Assembly: GCA_030537495.1 (NCBI GenBank)
Contig: JAUNMH010000005.1
Coordinates: forward strand, 62,001 to 126,000
Direction of reading: 5' to 3'
From: Clostridia bacterium
GTDB taxonomy: Bacteria; Bacillota; Clostridia; Peptostreptococcales; Anaerovoracaceae
DNA: 64,000 nucleotides
Below, piece after piece: positions 37,502 through 46,191 of the stretch. Below the pieces are notes generated by a model. The model was given only the letters and a program-made list of their open reading frames with translations, was not told the origin of the DNA and searched no databases. Numbering within the stretch: position 1 is the first letter of the stretch; the number at the start of each line of letters is the position of its first letter. Made by a program: the position numbers and the translations under genes.

Positions 37502-37723
37502 ATGGAACAGAAAGTAAGAGAAGCTTTAGAACAGATCAGACCAATGCTACAGAGAGACGGTGGAGACATCGAATTAGTTGAAGTAACACCAGACAACGTA
37601 GTAAAAGTAAGACTTCAGGGACACTGCGCAGGATGCCCAGGTGCAAGAATGACTCTTGAAGGAGTAGTTGCAAGAATCCTTAAGGAAAACTACCCTGAAA
37701 TCGTAGCAGTAGAAGCAGTGTAA
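37502..37723 (+). CDS. NifU C-terminal-domain iron-sulfur protein
   Basis: The 73-residue protein is a stand-alone NifU_C/Nfu domain: LEQIRPMLQRDGGDIELVEV, then VRLQGHCAGCPGARMTLEG with C42 and C45. Nfu proteins carry [4Fe-4S] clusters, usually bridged in a dimer, and pass them to client enzymes. AAAAGGAGAAATAAAA is a good ribosome site. It precedes pepV by 12 bases and may head the long operon that runs to the ABC-F gene. Confidence 0.93.
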   Translation: MEQKVREALEQIRPMLQRDGGDIELVEVTPDNVVKVRLQGHCAGCPGARMTLEGVVARILKENYPEIVAVEAV

Positions 37724-37735
37724 GCTGTAAGTGCC

Positions 37736-39202
37736 ATGAAATATTTAGATTTAATAGAAGAGAACAAGGACCTGCAGCTTGAAACACTGCAGGAACTTGT
37801 GTCTATAAGAAGTGTAAAAGAAAGCCCAGTAACTACAAAAGAGGGAGAAGTATATCCGTTCGGAGAAGGTATACAGAAGTCCTTTGAATTTATTCTCAAA
37901 AAAGCTGAGGAAATGGGTTTCACTACAGAAAACGTAGATAACTATGGCGGACATATTGATTATGGATATGGCGAGGAAACAGTTGGAATTATCGGCCATC
38001 TTGATGTTGTAACAGAAGGTGACGGATGGGCTTTTGACCCATATAGCGGAGCTGTCTCCAATGGATATATTTACGGTCGTGGAACTACAGATGACAAGGG
38101 CCCAGTAGTTGCGGCTCTTTTTGCCATGAAAGCACTTAAGGACTCAGGCTATGAACCGGCAAGAAAGGTAAGACTAATTCTTGGTCTAGATGAAGAGACA
38201 GACTGGGAAGGAATGGATTATTATTTCTCAAAGGTAAAGCGACCAGACTTCGGTTTCACACCTGATGCAGATTTTCCTGCAATTAATGGAGAAAAAGGGA
38301 TCTGCAACTTCCATATTGTAAAGAAGCTGGAAAAGAACCAGAATAAGGGACTGGAGTTAACTCGTCTTTCAGGTGGCGCAGCGAAGAACATTGTTGCTGA
38401 AAGGGCTAGAGCTGTAGTAAGAGCAGAGGATAAGGAAAGATATGCTCTTATTAGAACGCAGGCAGAAAACTTCCGTAAAGAAAAGGGCCTATCTCTTCAT
38501 GTAAAAGGCGTAGGCAAATCTCTTGAGATTACGGCAGAAGGAAAGGCTGCTCACGGGGCAACTCCTGAGAAAGGTCTTAACGCAATTTCTATTCTCATGG
38601 AATTCCTGGGTGGCTTGAATTTCAGCAATGATGACGTAAATAGCTTTGTTGAATTCTATAATAAATATCTAGGCTACATGGTAAACGGAGAAGGCTTCGG
38701 AGTTGACTTCAGTGATGACAAGTCCGGTAAGCTTACTCTTAACGTTGGCATAATTGAGCTGGATAAGGAAGCTATAACTATTGAAATCAATTTAAGATAT
38801 CCGATTTCATATGATGGAGAACAGGTTTATGAGAAAATTACGCCTGTAATTGACCAGTATGATTTAGGTCTTGTGAAGGTTTCAGAAGATAAGCCTATTT
38901 ACATGGATCCTGAAAGCCCAATGGTAAAGACTATGGTTGACAGTTACGTTAAGTTTACTGGAGATACAGTAAACAAACCTAAGGTTATTGGAGGCGCAAC
39001 TTATGCAAAAGCTTCTCCAAATATTCTAGGATTCGGAGCACAATTTAGAGACGACGAAGACCTGATGCACCAGTGCAACGAAAGACTTTCTCTAGAGAGA
39101 TTCTATCTTGCAACAAAGATTTATGCTCAGACAATTTATGACCTGACACAGCCAGATTTTAAATTCAAGCCAGATGACACTTTAGCAGACACTGAAAGAT
39201 AG
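37736..39202 (+). CDS. pepV: Dipeptidase of the PepV / M20 family
   Basis: The 488-residue zinc peptidase has GIIGHLDVVTEGDGW near residue 85 (metal His and Asp), YGRGTTDDKGPVVAALFAM near 116, LGLDEETDW near 147 with the catalytic Glu, and the KIGGATYAK-type region (VIGGATYAKASPNILGFG) near 420. Its LEENKDLQLETLQELVSIRS N-terminus fits PepV. It cleaves dipeptides in the cytoplasm. No Shine-Dalgarno sequence precedes ATG 37736. The start lies 12 bases after the nfu stop, so translation probably relies on coupling. Confidence 0.93.
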   Translation: MKYLDLIEENKDLQLETLQELVSIRSVKESPVTTKEGEVYPFGEGIQKSFEFILKKAEEMGFTTENVDNYGGHIDYGYGEETVGIIGHLDVVTEGDGWAFDPYSGAVSNGYIYGRGTTDDKGPVVAALFAMKALKDSGYEPARKVRLILGLDEETDWEGMDYYFSKVKRPDFGFTPDADFPAINGEKGICNFHIVKKLEKNQNKGLELTRLSGGAAKNIVAERARAVVRAEDKERYALIRTQAENFRKEKGLSLHVKGVGKSLEITAEGKAAHGATPEKGLNAISILMEFLGGLNFSNDDVNSFVEFYNKYLGYMVNGEGFGVDFSDDKSGKLTLNVGIIELDKEAITIEINLRYPISYDGEQVYEKITPVIDQYDLGLVKVSEDKPIYMDPESPMVKTMVDSYVKFTGDTVNKPKVIGGATYAKASPNILGFGAQFRDDEDLMHQCNERLSLERFYLATKIYAQTIYDLTQPDFKFKPDDTLADTER

Positions 39203-39214
39203 GCAGGTGGCTCT

Positions 39215-39634
39215 GTGAGAGAAGTTTTGATAAAAAATGAAGAAGACACTAGGGCCTTTGGACTGGAGCTGGCAAAAAATCTAAAGCCTAACACTGTAGT
39301 GGCTTTAATCGGAGATTTGGGAACAGGCAAAACCACCTTATCTAAGTATATTGCCGAGGGCCTTGGTGTTAAAGAGACCATAACTAGCCCGACTTTTACG
39401 GTGGTTTTAGAATATCATTCAGGAAGATTGCCTTTTTACCATTTCGACGTATACAGGGTCAATGACCCCGATGACCTGTTCGAAATCGGCGCAGAGGAGT
39501 ATTTCTACAAAGGCGGAGTGTCTGTTGTGGAATGGGCTGATCAGGTGGCAGAAATTCTGCCAGACGATACTCTCTGTATTTTCATAGAATATGGGGAAAA
39601 AGAAGGAGAAAGAATCTATAAATGTACATTTTAG
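39215..39634 (+). CDS. tsaE: tRNA t6A synthesis ATPase TsaE
   Basis: TsaE is the small ATPase that cycles the TsaB-TsaD complex in making threonylcarbamoyladenosine at tRNA position 37. The 139-residue protein has Walker A IGDLGTGKTTLSKYIAEGLG near residue 30, the ITSPTF switch near 55, YHFDVYRV near 75 and VEWADQ near 106. Start is GTG 39215 after AGGCAGGTGG. It overlaps tsaB by 13 bases and continues a tsaE-tsaB-rimI-tsaD cluster, a classic arrangement. Confidence 0.95.
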   Translation: MREVLIKNEEDTRAFGLELAKNLKPNTVVALIGDLGTGKTTLSKYIAEGLGVKETITSPTFTVVLEYHSGRLPFYHFDVYRVNDPDDLFEIGAEEYFYKGGVSVVEWADQVAEILPDDTLCIFIEYGEKEGERIYKCTF

Positions 39635-40464
39635 CAATTGAAACCACAGGGCCTTTAGGCTCTGTGGCAATTATAGACGAAAAAGGAAAAGTGAATCAGA
39701 TGATTTCCGGAGAGGAAATGAATCATCTTAGGGATCTTATGCCTATGGCCCAGCGCCTAACAGCTGAGCTGGGCATTTCTCCAAAGGATTTAAGCGCAGT
39801 TGCAGCATCGGTGGGCCCTGGCTCCTTTACGGGAATCAGAATCGGCGTGGCTACGGCAAGAGCTCTGGCTCAGGCCTTGGGAATTCCGGCCATTGCAGTA
39901 AAAACCTTGGATTCCTTTAAGGTAAAATGCAATGGAAATGCCGTAATTGCACCGATTTTCAACGCCCGCAGAGGCCAGGTTTACGGCGGCGTTTTCGGCG
40001 AAAATGGGGAAGATATACTTGCCGGCGGACCATATATGCTGGAGGATGTTTTAGCCGCTATCAAAACCGAATTAGAGGCAAGATTCTCAGATTCTCCTTG
40101 CGGTATGCCTATGACTACTAAGGTAATTTTCTATGGGGATGGAATTGACGCCTATGAGGAAAGACTGGATCAGTTTGCTGGGGAGCTGGCGGAAGCTAGA
40201 ACTGCGGCGATGATTGAGAAGGCACCAAAGGGCGAAAGATACCAGTGTGCGGAAATGACAGCTGAGGCGGCTTTGATATTATATAATGAGGGCGAGAGAC
40301 TGTCTGCAGAGCAGCTTCTGCCGGACTACATGAGAGCTACAGAGGCGGAGCAGAAGCTTAAGGACGGGACTTTGGCTAAGGAACGTGCGGCGAAGATGGC
40401 GCGTCTCATGGGCGAGGCCAAGGGTGGACGCCATGGTAGAGCTGACGAAGGCAAGGGCAGATAA
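39622..40464 (+). CDS. tsaB: tRNA t6A synthesis subunit TsaB
   Basis: TsaB is the inactive ASKHA-fold partner that scaffolds TsaD. The 280-residue protein begins MYILAIETTGPLGSVAI and has AVAASVGPGSFTGIRIGVATARALAQ near residue 55 and APIFNARRGQVYGGVF near 107. The C-terminal ~40 residues (EAEQKLKDGTLAKERAAKMA and following) are basic, helical and longer than in most relatives. Start overlaps tsaE; rimI begins two bases after its stop. Confidence 0.95.
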   Translation: MYILAIETTGPLGSVAIIDEKGKVNQMISGEEMNHLRDLMPMAQRLTAELGISPKDLSAVAASVGPGSFTGIRIGVATARALAQALGIPAIAVKTLDSFKVKCNGNAVIAPIFNARRGQVYGGVFGENGEDILAGGPYMLEDVLAAIKTELEARFSDSPCGMPMTTKVIFYGDGIDAYEERLDQFAGELAEARTAAMIEKAPKGERYQCAEMTAEAALILYNEGERLSAEQLLPDYMRATEAEQKLKDGTLAKERAAKMARLMGEAKGGRHGRADEGKGR

Positions 40465-40465
40465 T

Positions 40466-40906
40466 ATGGCTGAGCTTATAGTAAGAGAGGCTAGGCCGGC
40501 GGACCTTGAAGAAATCGCTGAACTTGAGGTAAGGTGTTTTTCGGCGCCTTGGTCTAGGGAGGCTTTGGAACATGATATGATTAGCAACGCCATGTCTAAG
40601 TACATTGTGGCGGAGTTTGAAGGAAAAGTAGTTGGATATATGGGCTTTTGGAATATTGTAAACGAGGCCCATGTTAATAATGTTGCCGTTTCACCTGATT
40701 ATAGAAGGCTTCACATTGGAAGCGCTATTATAGATACGTTTTTGAAGTTTTGCGACGAAAACGGTTTCTATGGGGAAACGTTGGAGGTCAGAGTTAGCAA
40801 CAGCCCGGCAATTGGGTTATATGAGAAATTTGGTTTTGAAGAAGCTGGCGTCAGACCTGGGTATTATGAAGACGGTGAGGACGCTTTGATAATGTGGAGA
40901 AATTAA
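40466..40906 (+). CDS. rimI: Ribosomal-protein-S18-alanine N-acetyltransferase
   Basis: RimI acetylates the N-terminal alanine of ribosomal protein S18. This 146-residue GNAT protein begins [20 protein letters not shown]. Its acetyl-CoA site is [21 protein letters not shown] (residues ~77-97) and its C-terminal [25 protein letters not shown] is typical. I choose ATG 40466, two bases after the tsaB stop, because longer frames would extend into tsaB. The RimI assignment rests on position between tsaB and tsaD; other GNAT roles are possible. Confidence 0.9.
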   Translation: MAELIVREARPADLEEIAELEVRCFSAPWSREALEHDMISNAMSKYIVAEFEGKVVGYMGFWNIVNEAHVNNVAVSPDYRRLHIGSAIIDTFLKFCDENGFYGETLEVRVSNSPAIGLYEKFGFEEAGVRPGYYEDGEDALIMWRN

Positions 40907-40908
40907 AG

Positions 40909-41925
40909 ATGAAAGACGGAAAATTTTTAACGCTTGCAATTGAGTCGAGCTGTGATGAAACGTCTGTGGCCGTGGTGGCTGACGGAAGAAACGTTATGAG
41001 CAATATCATTTCTTCACAGATTGACATTCACACGGCTTTCGGCGGGGTGGTGCCTGAAATTGCATCCAGACATCATTTACAGAATATGAATACAGTGGTG
41101 GGCCAGTCTCTTGAAGAGGCGGGGGTCACTTTAGATGATATAGATTTAATCGGCGTGACATATGGACCGGGCCTCGTTGGGGCTCTTCTTATGGGTGTGG
41201 CTACGGCTAAGGCCATTGCTTTTGCAAAGGGAATTCCTCTAGTTGGAGTTAACCATATGCATGGTCATATTAGCGCAAACTTTATTGAGCATAAGGAGCT
41301 GGAGCCGCCGTTTATGAGCCTGGTGGTTTCGGGCGGTCACACAAATATTGTTGAAATGAGCGACTATGGGGTTTGTAAGGTTCTTGGCGGAACTAGGGAT
41401 GACGCTGTAGGCGAAGCTTATGACAAGGTTGCCAGAGTAATCGGACTTGGTTACCCAGGGGGGCCGAAAATAGACAGAGTTGCTAAGGAAGGAAATCCTG
41501 AGGCAATTCAGTTTAAGAGAGTTTATCTTGAAAAGGGCAGCAAGGATTTCAGCTTCAGCGGTCTAAAAACAGCGGTGCTCAATTACCTGAACACGGAAAG
41601 ACAGGCTGGCAGAGAAATCAATGTGCCTGATGTTGCGGCAAGCTTCCAGGAAGCTGTAATCGAGGTTATTGTGCACAAAACCATGGAAGCTGTAACCGAA
41701 GCTAAGCAGGATAAATTGGTCCTTGCAGGCGGCGTTGCTGCTAATTCAAGGTTGAGAGCGGAACTTTCCCACGCATGTGAGAAGGCGGGCGTGAAGCTTT
41801 ATGTTCCAAGCCCTGTGCTATGCACTGACAATGCGGCAATGATCGGCTGCGCTGCATACTATAAATATAAGGCCCAGGGGGCCGACGGTCTGGATTTAGA
41901 CGCTTATCCGGGCCTTGCAATCTAG
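40909..41925 (+). CDS. tsaD: tRNA t6A37 threonylcarbamoyltransferase TsaD
   Basis: TsaD transfers the threonylcarbamoyl group to A37 of ANN-reading tRNAs. The 338-residue metalloenzyme shows [15 protein letters not shown] near residue 9, VPEIASRHH near 48, [20 protein letters not shown] near 83, [10 protein letters not shown] with metal-binding His near 113, SGGHTNI near 138, and [16 protein letters not shown] at the end. I prefer ATG 40909, 9 bases after GGAG, to an in-frame ATG at 40894 overlapping rimI. Confidence 0.97.
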   Translation: MKDGKFLTLAIESSCDETSVAVVADGRNVMSNIISSQIDIHTAFGGVVPEIASRHHLQNMNTVVGQSLEEAGVTLDDIDLIGVTYGPGLVGALLMGVATAKAIAFAKGIPLVGVNHMHGHISANFIEHKELEPPFMSLVVSGGHTNIVEMSDYGVCKVLGGTRDDAVGEAYDKVARVIGLGYPGGPKIDRVAKEGNPEAIQFKRVYLEKGSKDFSFSGLKTAVLNYLNTERQAGREINVPDVAASFQEAVIEVIVHKTMEAVTEAKQDKLVLAGGVAANSRLRAELSHACEKAGVKLYVPSPVLCTDNAAMIGCAAYYKYKAQGADGLDLDAYPGLAI

Positions 41926-41937
41926 TAACGGAGTGTA

Positions 41938-44148
41938 ATGATGATAGTTTTATCAGCAAAGGATATAGGGAAAACATATGGTGTGGACACGATTATTGAA
42001 AACGTGTCCTTTCACATTAATCAGGGTGACAGAGTGGGAATCGTCGGCGCTAACGGTGCCGGAAAAACGACTCTGCTGAACATTCTTGCAGGTGAGATTT
42101 CCAACGATGCGGGGGAGATTTACATCTCTCAAAACACCACCGTTGGATACCTAAAGCAGAAGGACCAGTTCAACAGTAACAGCACTGTCGTTGAAGAGGT
42201 TGAGAAGATTTTCACGGATATGAGAGCCATGGAGCAGGAGATGACGGACTTGACTCAGCAAATCAGCGAGGAAAGCGATGATCCCAAGGCTGTGGAGATT
42301 CTTATGGACAGGTATTCTCGCCTTCAGGACACTTACAAAAACCGAGGCGGTTACACCTACAAAAGTGAGATGAACGGCGTGCTCAACAGCATGGCATTCG
42401 GCCCTGAATTTTACGATAAGAAAATAAGCACATTGAGCGGTGGCGAAAGAACTAGGTTGGCTCTGGCCTGCCTCCTTCTATCAAAACCTGATTTGCTCTT
42501 TTTAGACGAACCGACTAACCACCTGGACATAGGCACTTTAAAGTGGCTAGAACAGTATCTGAAGGGATATAAGGGGACAATTGTAATAGTCTCCCATGAC
42601 CGTTATTTCTTAGACCAGATGGCAAATAGGATCTTTGAGGTAGAGCATCACAGACTTCACTGCTATGAGGGCAATTATAGCCAGTATGCGGAGAAGAAAA
42701 GAACTCTTCGCGAGGCGGAAATGCGTGCATATAACAAACAGCAGACTGAAATACGTCGCCAAGAGGACATGATTCGCCGCTTCAAGCAGAGGGGTACTGA
42801 GAAGCTGGCAAAACGAGCGGCCTCTCGTGAGAAACGCCTGGAGAGCATGGAGCGCCTTGAACGACCTGAAGCCGCTGTTGGCAAGATGAAAATCCGCTTC
42901 AAGCAGGAATTCCAAAGCGGTAATGACGTAATTCACGCTGAGAATCTATCAAAGTCCTTTGGCTTTGGAGCACAGAGAAGGGAGCTTTTCCACGGAGTTG
43001 GTTTTGATATTAAGAGGGGCGAGCGCATTTGTATCGTTGGTCCTAACGGCGTTGGAAAAACCACTCTTTTGCGTATGATTATGGAGGAAATTTCGCCTGA
43101 GAGTGGGTTCATTAAAATCGGCCACAACGTGCAGTTCGGCTATTATGACCAGGGGCAGATGCTTCTTAATAATAGCGCAACTGTCATGGATGAAGTGCAC
43201 GATTCTTACAGGCTTTATAAGGACAGTGAGATTCGTTCGATTTTGGGGCGTTTCCTCTTTAAAAACGATCAGGTTTTTCTCAATGTCGGTTCTCTTTCTG
43301 GCGGTGAAAAGGCGCGTCTTTCTCTGCTGAAGTTGATGATGAGCGGGGCTAATGTTTTGATTCTGGACGAGCCCACAAACCACCTGGATATTGATTCTAA
43401 GGAGGTTTTTGAAGAGGCTCTAATGGATTATCCTGGCACTGTCATCGTCGTGTCTCATGACCGTTATTTCCTGAATCGAATTCCGACTCGTATTTTGGAA
43501 TTGGAGCACGACGGCTTAACTGAGTACCTGGGCACATATGATTATTATGTGGAGAAAAAGGCGACTATTGAGTCTGGCAAGAAGTACCTTTCTGAACTAG
43601 GCGGTACTGGCGGTAAGGGGGGACCCACGAAGTGGGGAGATTCCTTATCGCAGGCAGCTGGCGGTAAGCGGGGGGATTCCTTATCGCGTGCCACTAGCGC
43701 GCAGCGGGGGGATTACTTATCGCGTGCCACTAGTGCGGACCCGGGCACTGGGAAAACCGCCGAAAGCATTGGCATTGCTGGAAAAACTGGAACCGGCGGA
43801 AATGCTTGGACAGAAGCTAGTGGAACTGGTGGCATCGCTGCAGCAAGAGCTGGAGCGAATGCGGGAGGAACTGTAACCACTGCAGGTGGCGGAAGTGGCC
43901 TTAGTTCCGCTGAAGAGCGTGCTTTGAAGAAACAGAAAGAGGCTGAGGAACGAAGAATTAGAAGAGAAAAAGAAAGGCTGGAGGTTTTGATTGCCGAGCT
44001 CGAGGAGAAAATTACCTTAAACGAGTCGAAAATGTGCAAACCCGAAAACCTTTCCAATCACACGTATCTAGCCGAACTTGACGAAGAAAATCGCCAGAAG
44101 AAAGCCGAGCTTGACGAGGCTTACGAAAAATGGATGGAACTTGAATAG
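41938..44148 (+). CDS. ABC-F ATPase with an in-frame palindromic-repeat insertion
   Basis: ABC-F proteins are soluble tandem ATPases acting on ribosomes in translation control or antibiotic protection. The first ATPase has Walker A GANGAGKTT (about residue 36), signature LSGGERTRLALA and Walker B LLFLDEPTNHLD. The second has GPNGVGKTT near 365, LSGGEKARLSLL and LILDEPTNHLD. A helical linker lies between them and a C-terminal coiled coil (about 660-736) follows. Residues ~557-600 are a Gly/Ser/Arg-rich insertion with three RGDSLSRATSA-like units encoded by GC-rich palindromic DNA. A Gly/Ala/Thr stretch follows to ~655, so the protein is about 100 residues longer than usual. ATG 41941 is a possible alternative start, as GGAG is then 7 bases away. 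Confidence 0.94.
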   Translation: MMIVLSAKDIGKTYGVDTIIENVSFHINQGDRVGIVGANGAGKTTLLNILAGEISNDAGEIYISQNTTVGYLKQKDQFNSNSTVVEEVEKIFTDMRAMEQEMTDLTQQISEESDDPKAVEILMDRYSRLQDTYKNRGGYTYKSEMNGVLNSMAFGPEFYDKKISTLSGGERTRLALACLLLSKPDLLFLDEPTNHLDIGTLKWLEQYLKGYKGTIVIVSHDRYFLDQMANRIFEVEHHRLHCYEGNYSQYAEKKRTLREAEMRAYNKQQTEIRRQEDMIRRFKQRGTEKLAKRAASREKRLESMERLERPEAAVGKMKIRFKQEFQSGNDVIHAENLSKSFGFGAQRRELFHGVGFDIKRGERICIVGPNGVGKTTLLRMIMEEISPESGFIKIGHNVQFGYYDQGQMLLNNSATVMDEVHDSYRLYKDSEIRSILGRFLFKNDQVFLNVGSLSGGEKARLSLLKLMMSGANVLILDEPTNHLDIDSKEVFEEALMDYPGTVIVVSHDRYFLNRIPTRILELEHDGLTEYLGTYDYYVEKKATIESGKKYLSELGGTGGKGGPTKWGDSLSQAAGGKRGDSLSRATSAQRGDYLSRATSADPGTGKTAESIGIAGKTGTGGNAWTEASGTGGIAAARAGANAGGTVTTAGGGSGLSSAEERALKKQKEAEERRIRREKERLEVLIAELEEKITLNESKMCKPENLSNHTYLAELDEENRQKKAELDEAYEKWMELE
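43610..43755 (+). repeat. GC-rich palindromic repeat inside the ABC-F coding sequence
   Basis: GGCGGTAAGG opens a nested hairpin with the inner stem CCCAC-GAA-GTGGG near 43624-43636, closed by CCTTATCGC at 43643-43651. Two shorter units (GCGGGGGGATTCCTTATCGC near 43669 and CAGCGGGGGGATTACTTATC near 43702) follow, each ending CTTATCGCGTGCCACTAG. The same unit, with CCCACGAAGTGGG and TCCTTATCGC, occurs after groEL at 50193-50236. The insertion keeps the frame. Confidence 0.8.
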
Positions 44149-44168
44149 AAGGAAAAACAAAAATGCAC

Positions 44169-44197
44169 TTGCATTACAGAATGTAGGTAGTTATAAT
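44169..44197 (+). promoter_or_regulatory. acpP promoter
   Basis: TTGCAT (44169-44174), 17 bases, perfect TATAAT (44192-44197), about 38 bases before the acpP ATG. No FapR operator was recognised. Confidence 0.65.
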
Positions 44198-44234
44198 AGA
44201 TAAAGTAAAATTGAGATGTATGGAGGAGTTTAAC

Positions 44235-44465
44235 ATGACTTTTGATAAAATCAGAAAAATTATTATGGATCAGCTTGCAGTTAGCGAATCCGTAGTAACA
44301 ATGGACACTAACCTAATGAAAGACCTTGAAGCTGACTCATTAGACGCCGTAGAAATTATCATGGCAATCGAAGATGAGTTTGGATTTGAAATTCCGGATG
44401 AGGAAGCAGAAAAGTTCCAGCTGGTTGGAGATCTTGTTAGATACGTAGAAGAACACGAAGAATAA
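44235..44465 (+). CDS. acpP: Acyl carrier protein
   Basis: ACP carries growing acyl chains in fatty acid synthesis on a 4'-phosphopantetheine arm. The 76-residue acidic protein has the attachment motif EADSLDAVE near residue 34, whose Ser takes the prosthetic group, and the usual helices (FDKIRKIIMDQLAVSE and IPDEEAEKFQLVGDLVRYVE). ATG 44235 follows GGAGGAG. The gene stands alone, with its own promoter and terminator, away from other fatty-acid genes. Confidence 0.96.
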   Translation: MTFDKIRKIIMDQLAVSESVVTMDTNLMKDLEADSLDAVEIIMAIEDEFGFEIPDEEAEKFQLVGDLVRYVEEHEE

Positions 44466-44481
44466 GATGTATTTATAAAAG

Positions 44482-44506
44482 AACCCGTCAGCATTGACGG
44501 GTTTTT
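44482..44506 (+). terminator. acpP terminator
   Basis: AACCCGTCA (44482-44490) pairs with TGACGGGTT (44495-44503) through a GCAT loop, followed by T residues. Confidence 0.85.
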
Positions 44507-44526
44507 GCGTTAGAGGGCATGTGAAT

Positions 44527-44700
44527 TGGTGGCGAGAGAGCAAGCTTGCGGGCGAGATACTTTGACGTAGCGAGAGGGCCTTGGTATGCGAGTAAATGCC
44601 AGGCGCGGTAAGAAGGCCGGTTGAGGGTGAGGGACCTTGTTGCGGTGAGAAAACTTGCTGTGGACGAGGACGCTTGCTGCGGGCAATTCATATGGTAAAA
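44527..44700. repeat. Degenerate 18-20-bp tandem repeats between acpP and rex
   Basis: GCGAGA-type units recur at 44532, 44552 and 44570, and CTTG(C/T)TG(C/T)GG units recur at 44636, 44654 and 44673. Spacing varies from 18 to 20 bases and units are poorly conserved. No gene or ribosome site fits. It may be a decayed relative of the other tandem arrays in this window. Confidence 0.5.
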
Positions 44701-44725
44701 ACTAAGGTAAAAACGGAGTGAGAAT

Positions 44726-45379
44726 ATGGCAGCAAAAAATGCAAAAATATCTAACGTAGTTATTAAGAGACTACCTAGATACAGAAGATATTTAAGAGAA
44801 CTGCAGAAGATGGGCGTAGAAAAAATTTCATCTAAAGAATTCAGTGAACTTATTGGCTACACTGCATCGCAGATAAGACAGGACCTAAACTGCTTTGGTG
44901 GTTTTGGTCAGCAGGGATATGGCTACAGCGTAGACGGTTTGTATGAGGAAATCAGCACAATTTTGGGTCTGGACAAGCAGTACACCATGGTTATTGTGGG
45001 TGCAGGTAGCTTGGGACAGGCAATTACAAAATACATCCATGCGCCTTCAAAGAGAGGCTTTCGCGTAAGAGGCGTGTTTGAAGTCGACAAAAACCTAATC
45101 GGCACAACCCTGGACGGCCTTCCAATTTACGACTTTGAAGAACTTGGAACCTTTGTAGAAAAAGAAGAAATCGATATAGGTATTATCTGTGTAGATGCAG
45201 AAAATGCGCAGGAAGTTGCTGACACCTTATGCGTTGCAGGTATAAAGGGGATTTGGAATTTTGCACCTACAGACATTGAAGTGCCAAAGCATACTGCACT
45301 TGAGAATGTATCTCTTACAGACAGCTTACACGCACTGGCATATCACATGAATTCAATTCAGAAACAGCAGAAAAAATAG
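44726..45379 (+). CDS. rex: Redox-sensing repressor Rex
   Basis: Rex senses the NADH/NAD+ ratio and represses fermentation and hydrogen-metabolism genes when NADH is low. The 217-residue protein has an N-terminal winged helix (VIKRLPRYRRYLRELQKMGV, then ISSKEFSELIGYTASQIRQDL) with FGGFGQQGYGY. The Rossmann fold starts at IVGAGSLGQAI (about residue 90), and a C-terminal domain-swapped helix follows. ACGGAGTGAGAAT precedes the ATG. No Rex operator (TTGTGAA-type) was found in its own leader. Confidence 0.96.
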   Translation: MAAKNAKISNVVIKRLPRYRRYLRELQKMGVEKISSKEFSELIGYTASQIRQDLNCFGGFGQQGYGYSVDGLYEEISTILGLDKQYTMVIVGAGSLGQAITKYIHAPSKRGFRVRGVFEVDKNLIGTTLDGLPIYDFEELGTFVEKEEIDIGIICVDAENAQEVADTLCVAGIKGIWNFAPTDIEVPKHTALENVSLTDSLHALAYHMNSIQKQQKK

Positions 45380-45445
45380 GTATAAAATAAGATAGAAATA
45401 AGAATGTCGCGAAATTAGAAAAAAAGCCTGCAGGCGTGGGGAAAA

Positions 45446-45713
45446 ATTCTATCAAAGTTGGGACATTTGGCCTATTTTAAGGGGTCCAGTACCAAAATCT
45501 TATAGAAATCGCTTGGATTTCAGCGGGAAAGCCAGAGGATGAGAAAGCTTGTGCAGATATACATACAATTTGAATGAAATTGTATAGTTATGGATGCGAG
45601 AGAAATGAAATAACTGACATAAAATGGAAGAACAGGCCGCGATAACCAGAAAACCAGACGAAAGTTGGTACTGGCAAGACGAAAAAGCCTAAATATGCCA
45701 CAAATGATAGGAT
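45446..45713. mobile_element. MITE-like inverted-arm element E1
   Basis: The left arm starts ATTCTATC (45446) and ends CCAGTACCAAAAT (45498). The right arm (about 45665-45713) is its inverted counterpart, with TTGGTACTGGC at the inner edge and CACAAATGATAG near the outer edge. The 268-bp unit encodes no protein, and its 166-bp interior is unrelated to those of E2 and E3. No clear target-site duplication was seen. It could be a MITE or a paired REP-like element. Confidence 0.65.
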
Positions 45714-45728
45714 ATATCGCAATTAGGA

Positions 45729-45855
45729 GATGCGAAAGGTCTGAGGCAATGAGACTAACCCACTAATTGCGATGCGAACGGTCTGAGCCAATGGGGATAA
45801 CCCATTAATTGAGATGTGAAAGGCCTGGGGCGAGGGGATTGAATCGAGAAGCAAA
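45729..45855. repeat. 42-bp tandem repeat next to E1
   Basis: GATG(C/T)GAA(A/C)GG(T/C)CTG starts at 45729, 45771 and 45813, exactly 42 bases apart, i.e. two 21-base registers. The rest of the unit contains AACCCA(C/T)TAATTG. On the reverse strand this array continues outward from E1's right arm and resembles the left flank of E3 near 59680-59723. Confidence 0.7.
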
Positions 45856-45895
45856 TTCAAATCTAGAAGCAAACTTGCAAAGTAAACTTCGCATT

Positions 45896-45927
45896 AAAAA
45901 AAGGCTGTTCCCTTTGAAACAGCCTTT
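45896..45927 (-). terminator. Ferredoxin terminator
   Basis: On the minus strand AAAGGCTGTT pairs with AACAGCCTT through a short loop, followed by a run of T residues. Confidence 0.85.
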
Positions 45928-45950
45928 CTTTATAAATTTTTTCCTGTGAA

Positions 45951-46121
45951 TTATGCTTCTACAGGAGCTTCTACTGGGCAAGTGCTAGCGCAAGCGCCAC
46001 AATCGATACAAGTATCTTCATCGATTACATATGTATCTGCACCTTCAGAGATTGCGTCTACTGGACAATCTGCTGCACAAGCTCCACAGTTGATGCAAGC
46101 ATCAGTAATTTTGTAAGCCAT
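45951..46121 (-). CDS. 2[4Fe-4S] ferredoxin
   Basis: This 56-residue clostridial-type ferredoxin carries low-potential electrons in anaerobic metabolism. Two CxxCxxCxxxCP motifs are complete: C9, C12, C15, C19 (ACINCGACAADCPVDAI) and C38, C41, C44, C48 (TCIDCGACASTCPVEA). ATG 46121 follows AAAAGGAGGATTATACCA. It is a single-gene unit with its own terminator. Confidence 0.97.
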   Translation of the reverse strand: MAYKITDACINCGACAADCPVDAISEGADTYVIDEDTCIDCGACASTCPVEAPVEA

Positions 46122-46191
46122 TGGTATAATCCTCCTTTTAGACATGTCTTAGTTCGATATCATTATAGCAGAAGGAAATGAACAAGTAAAG

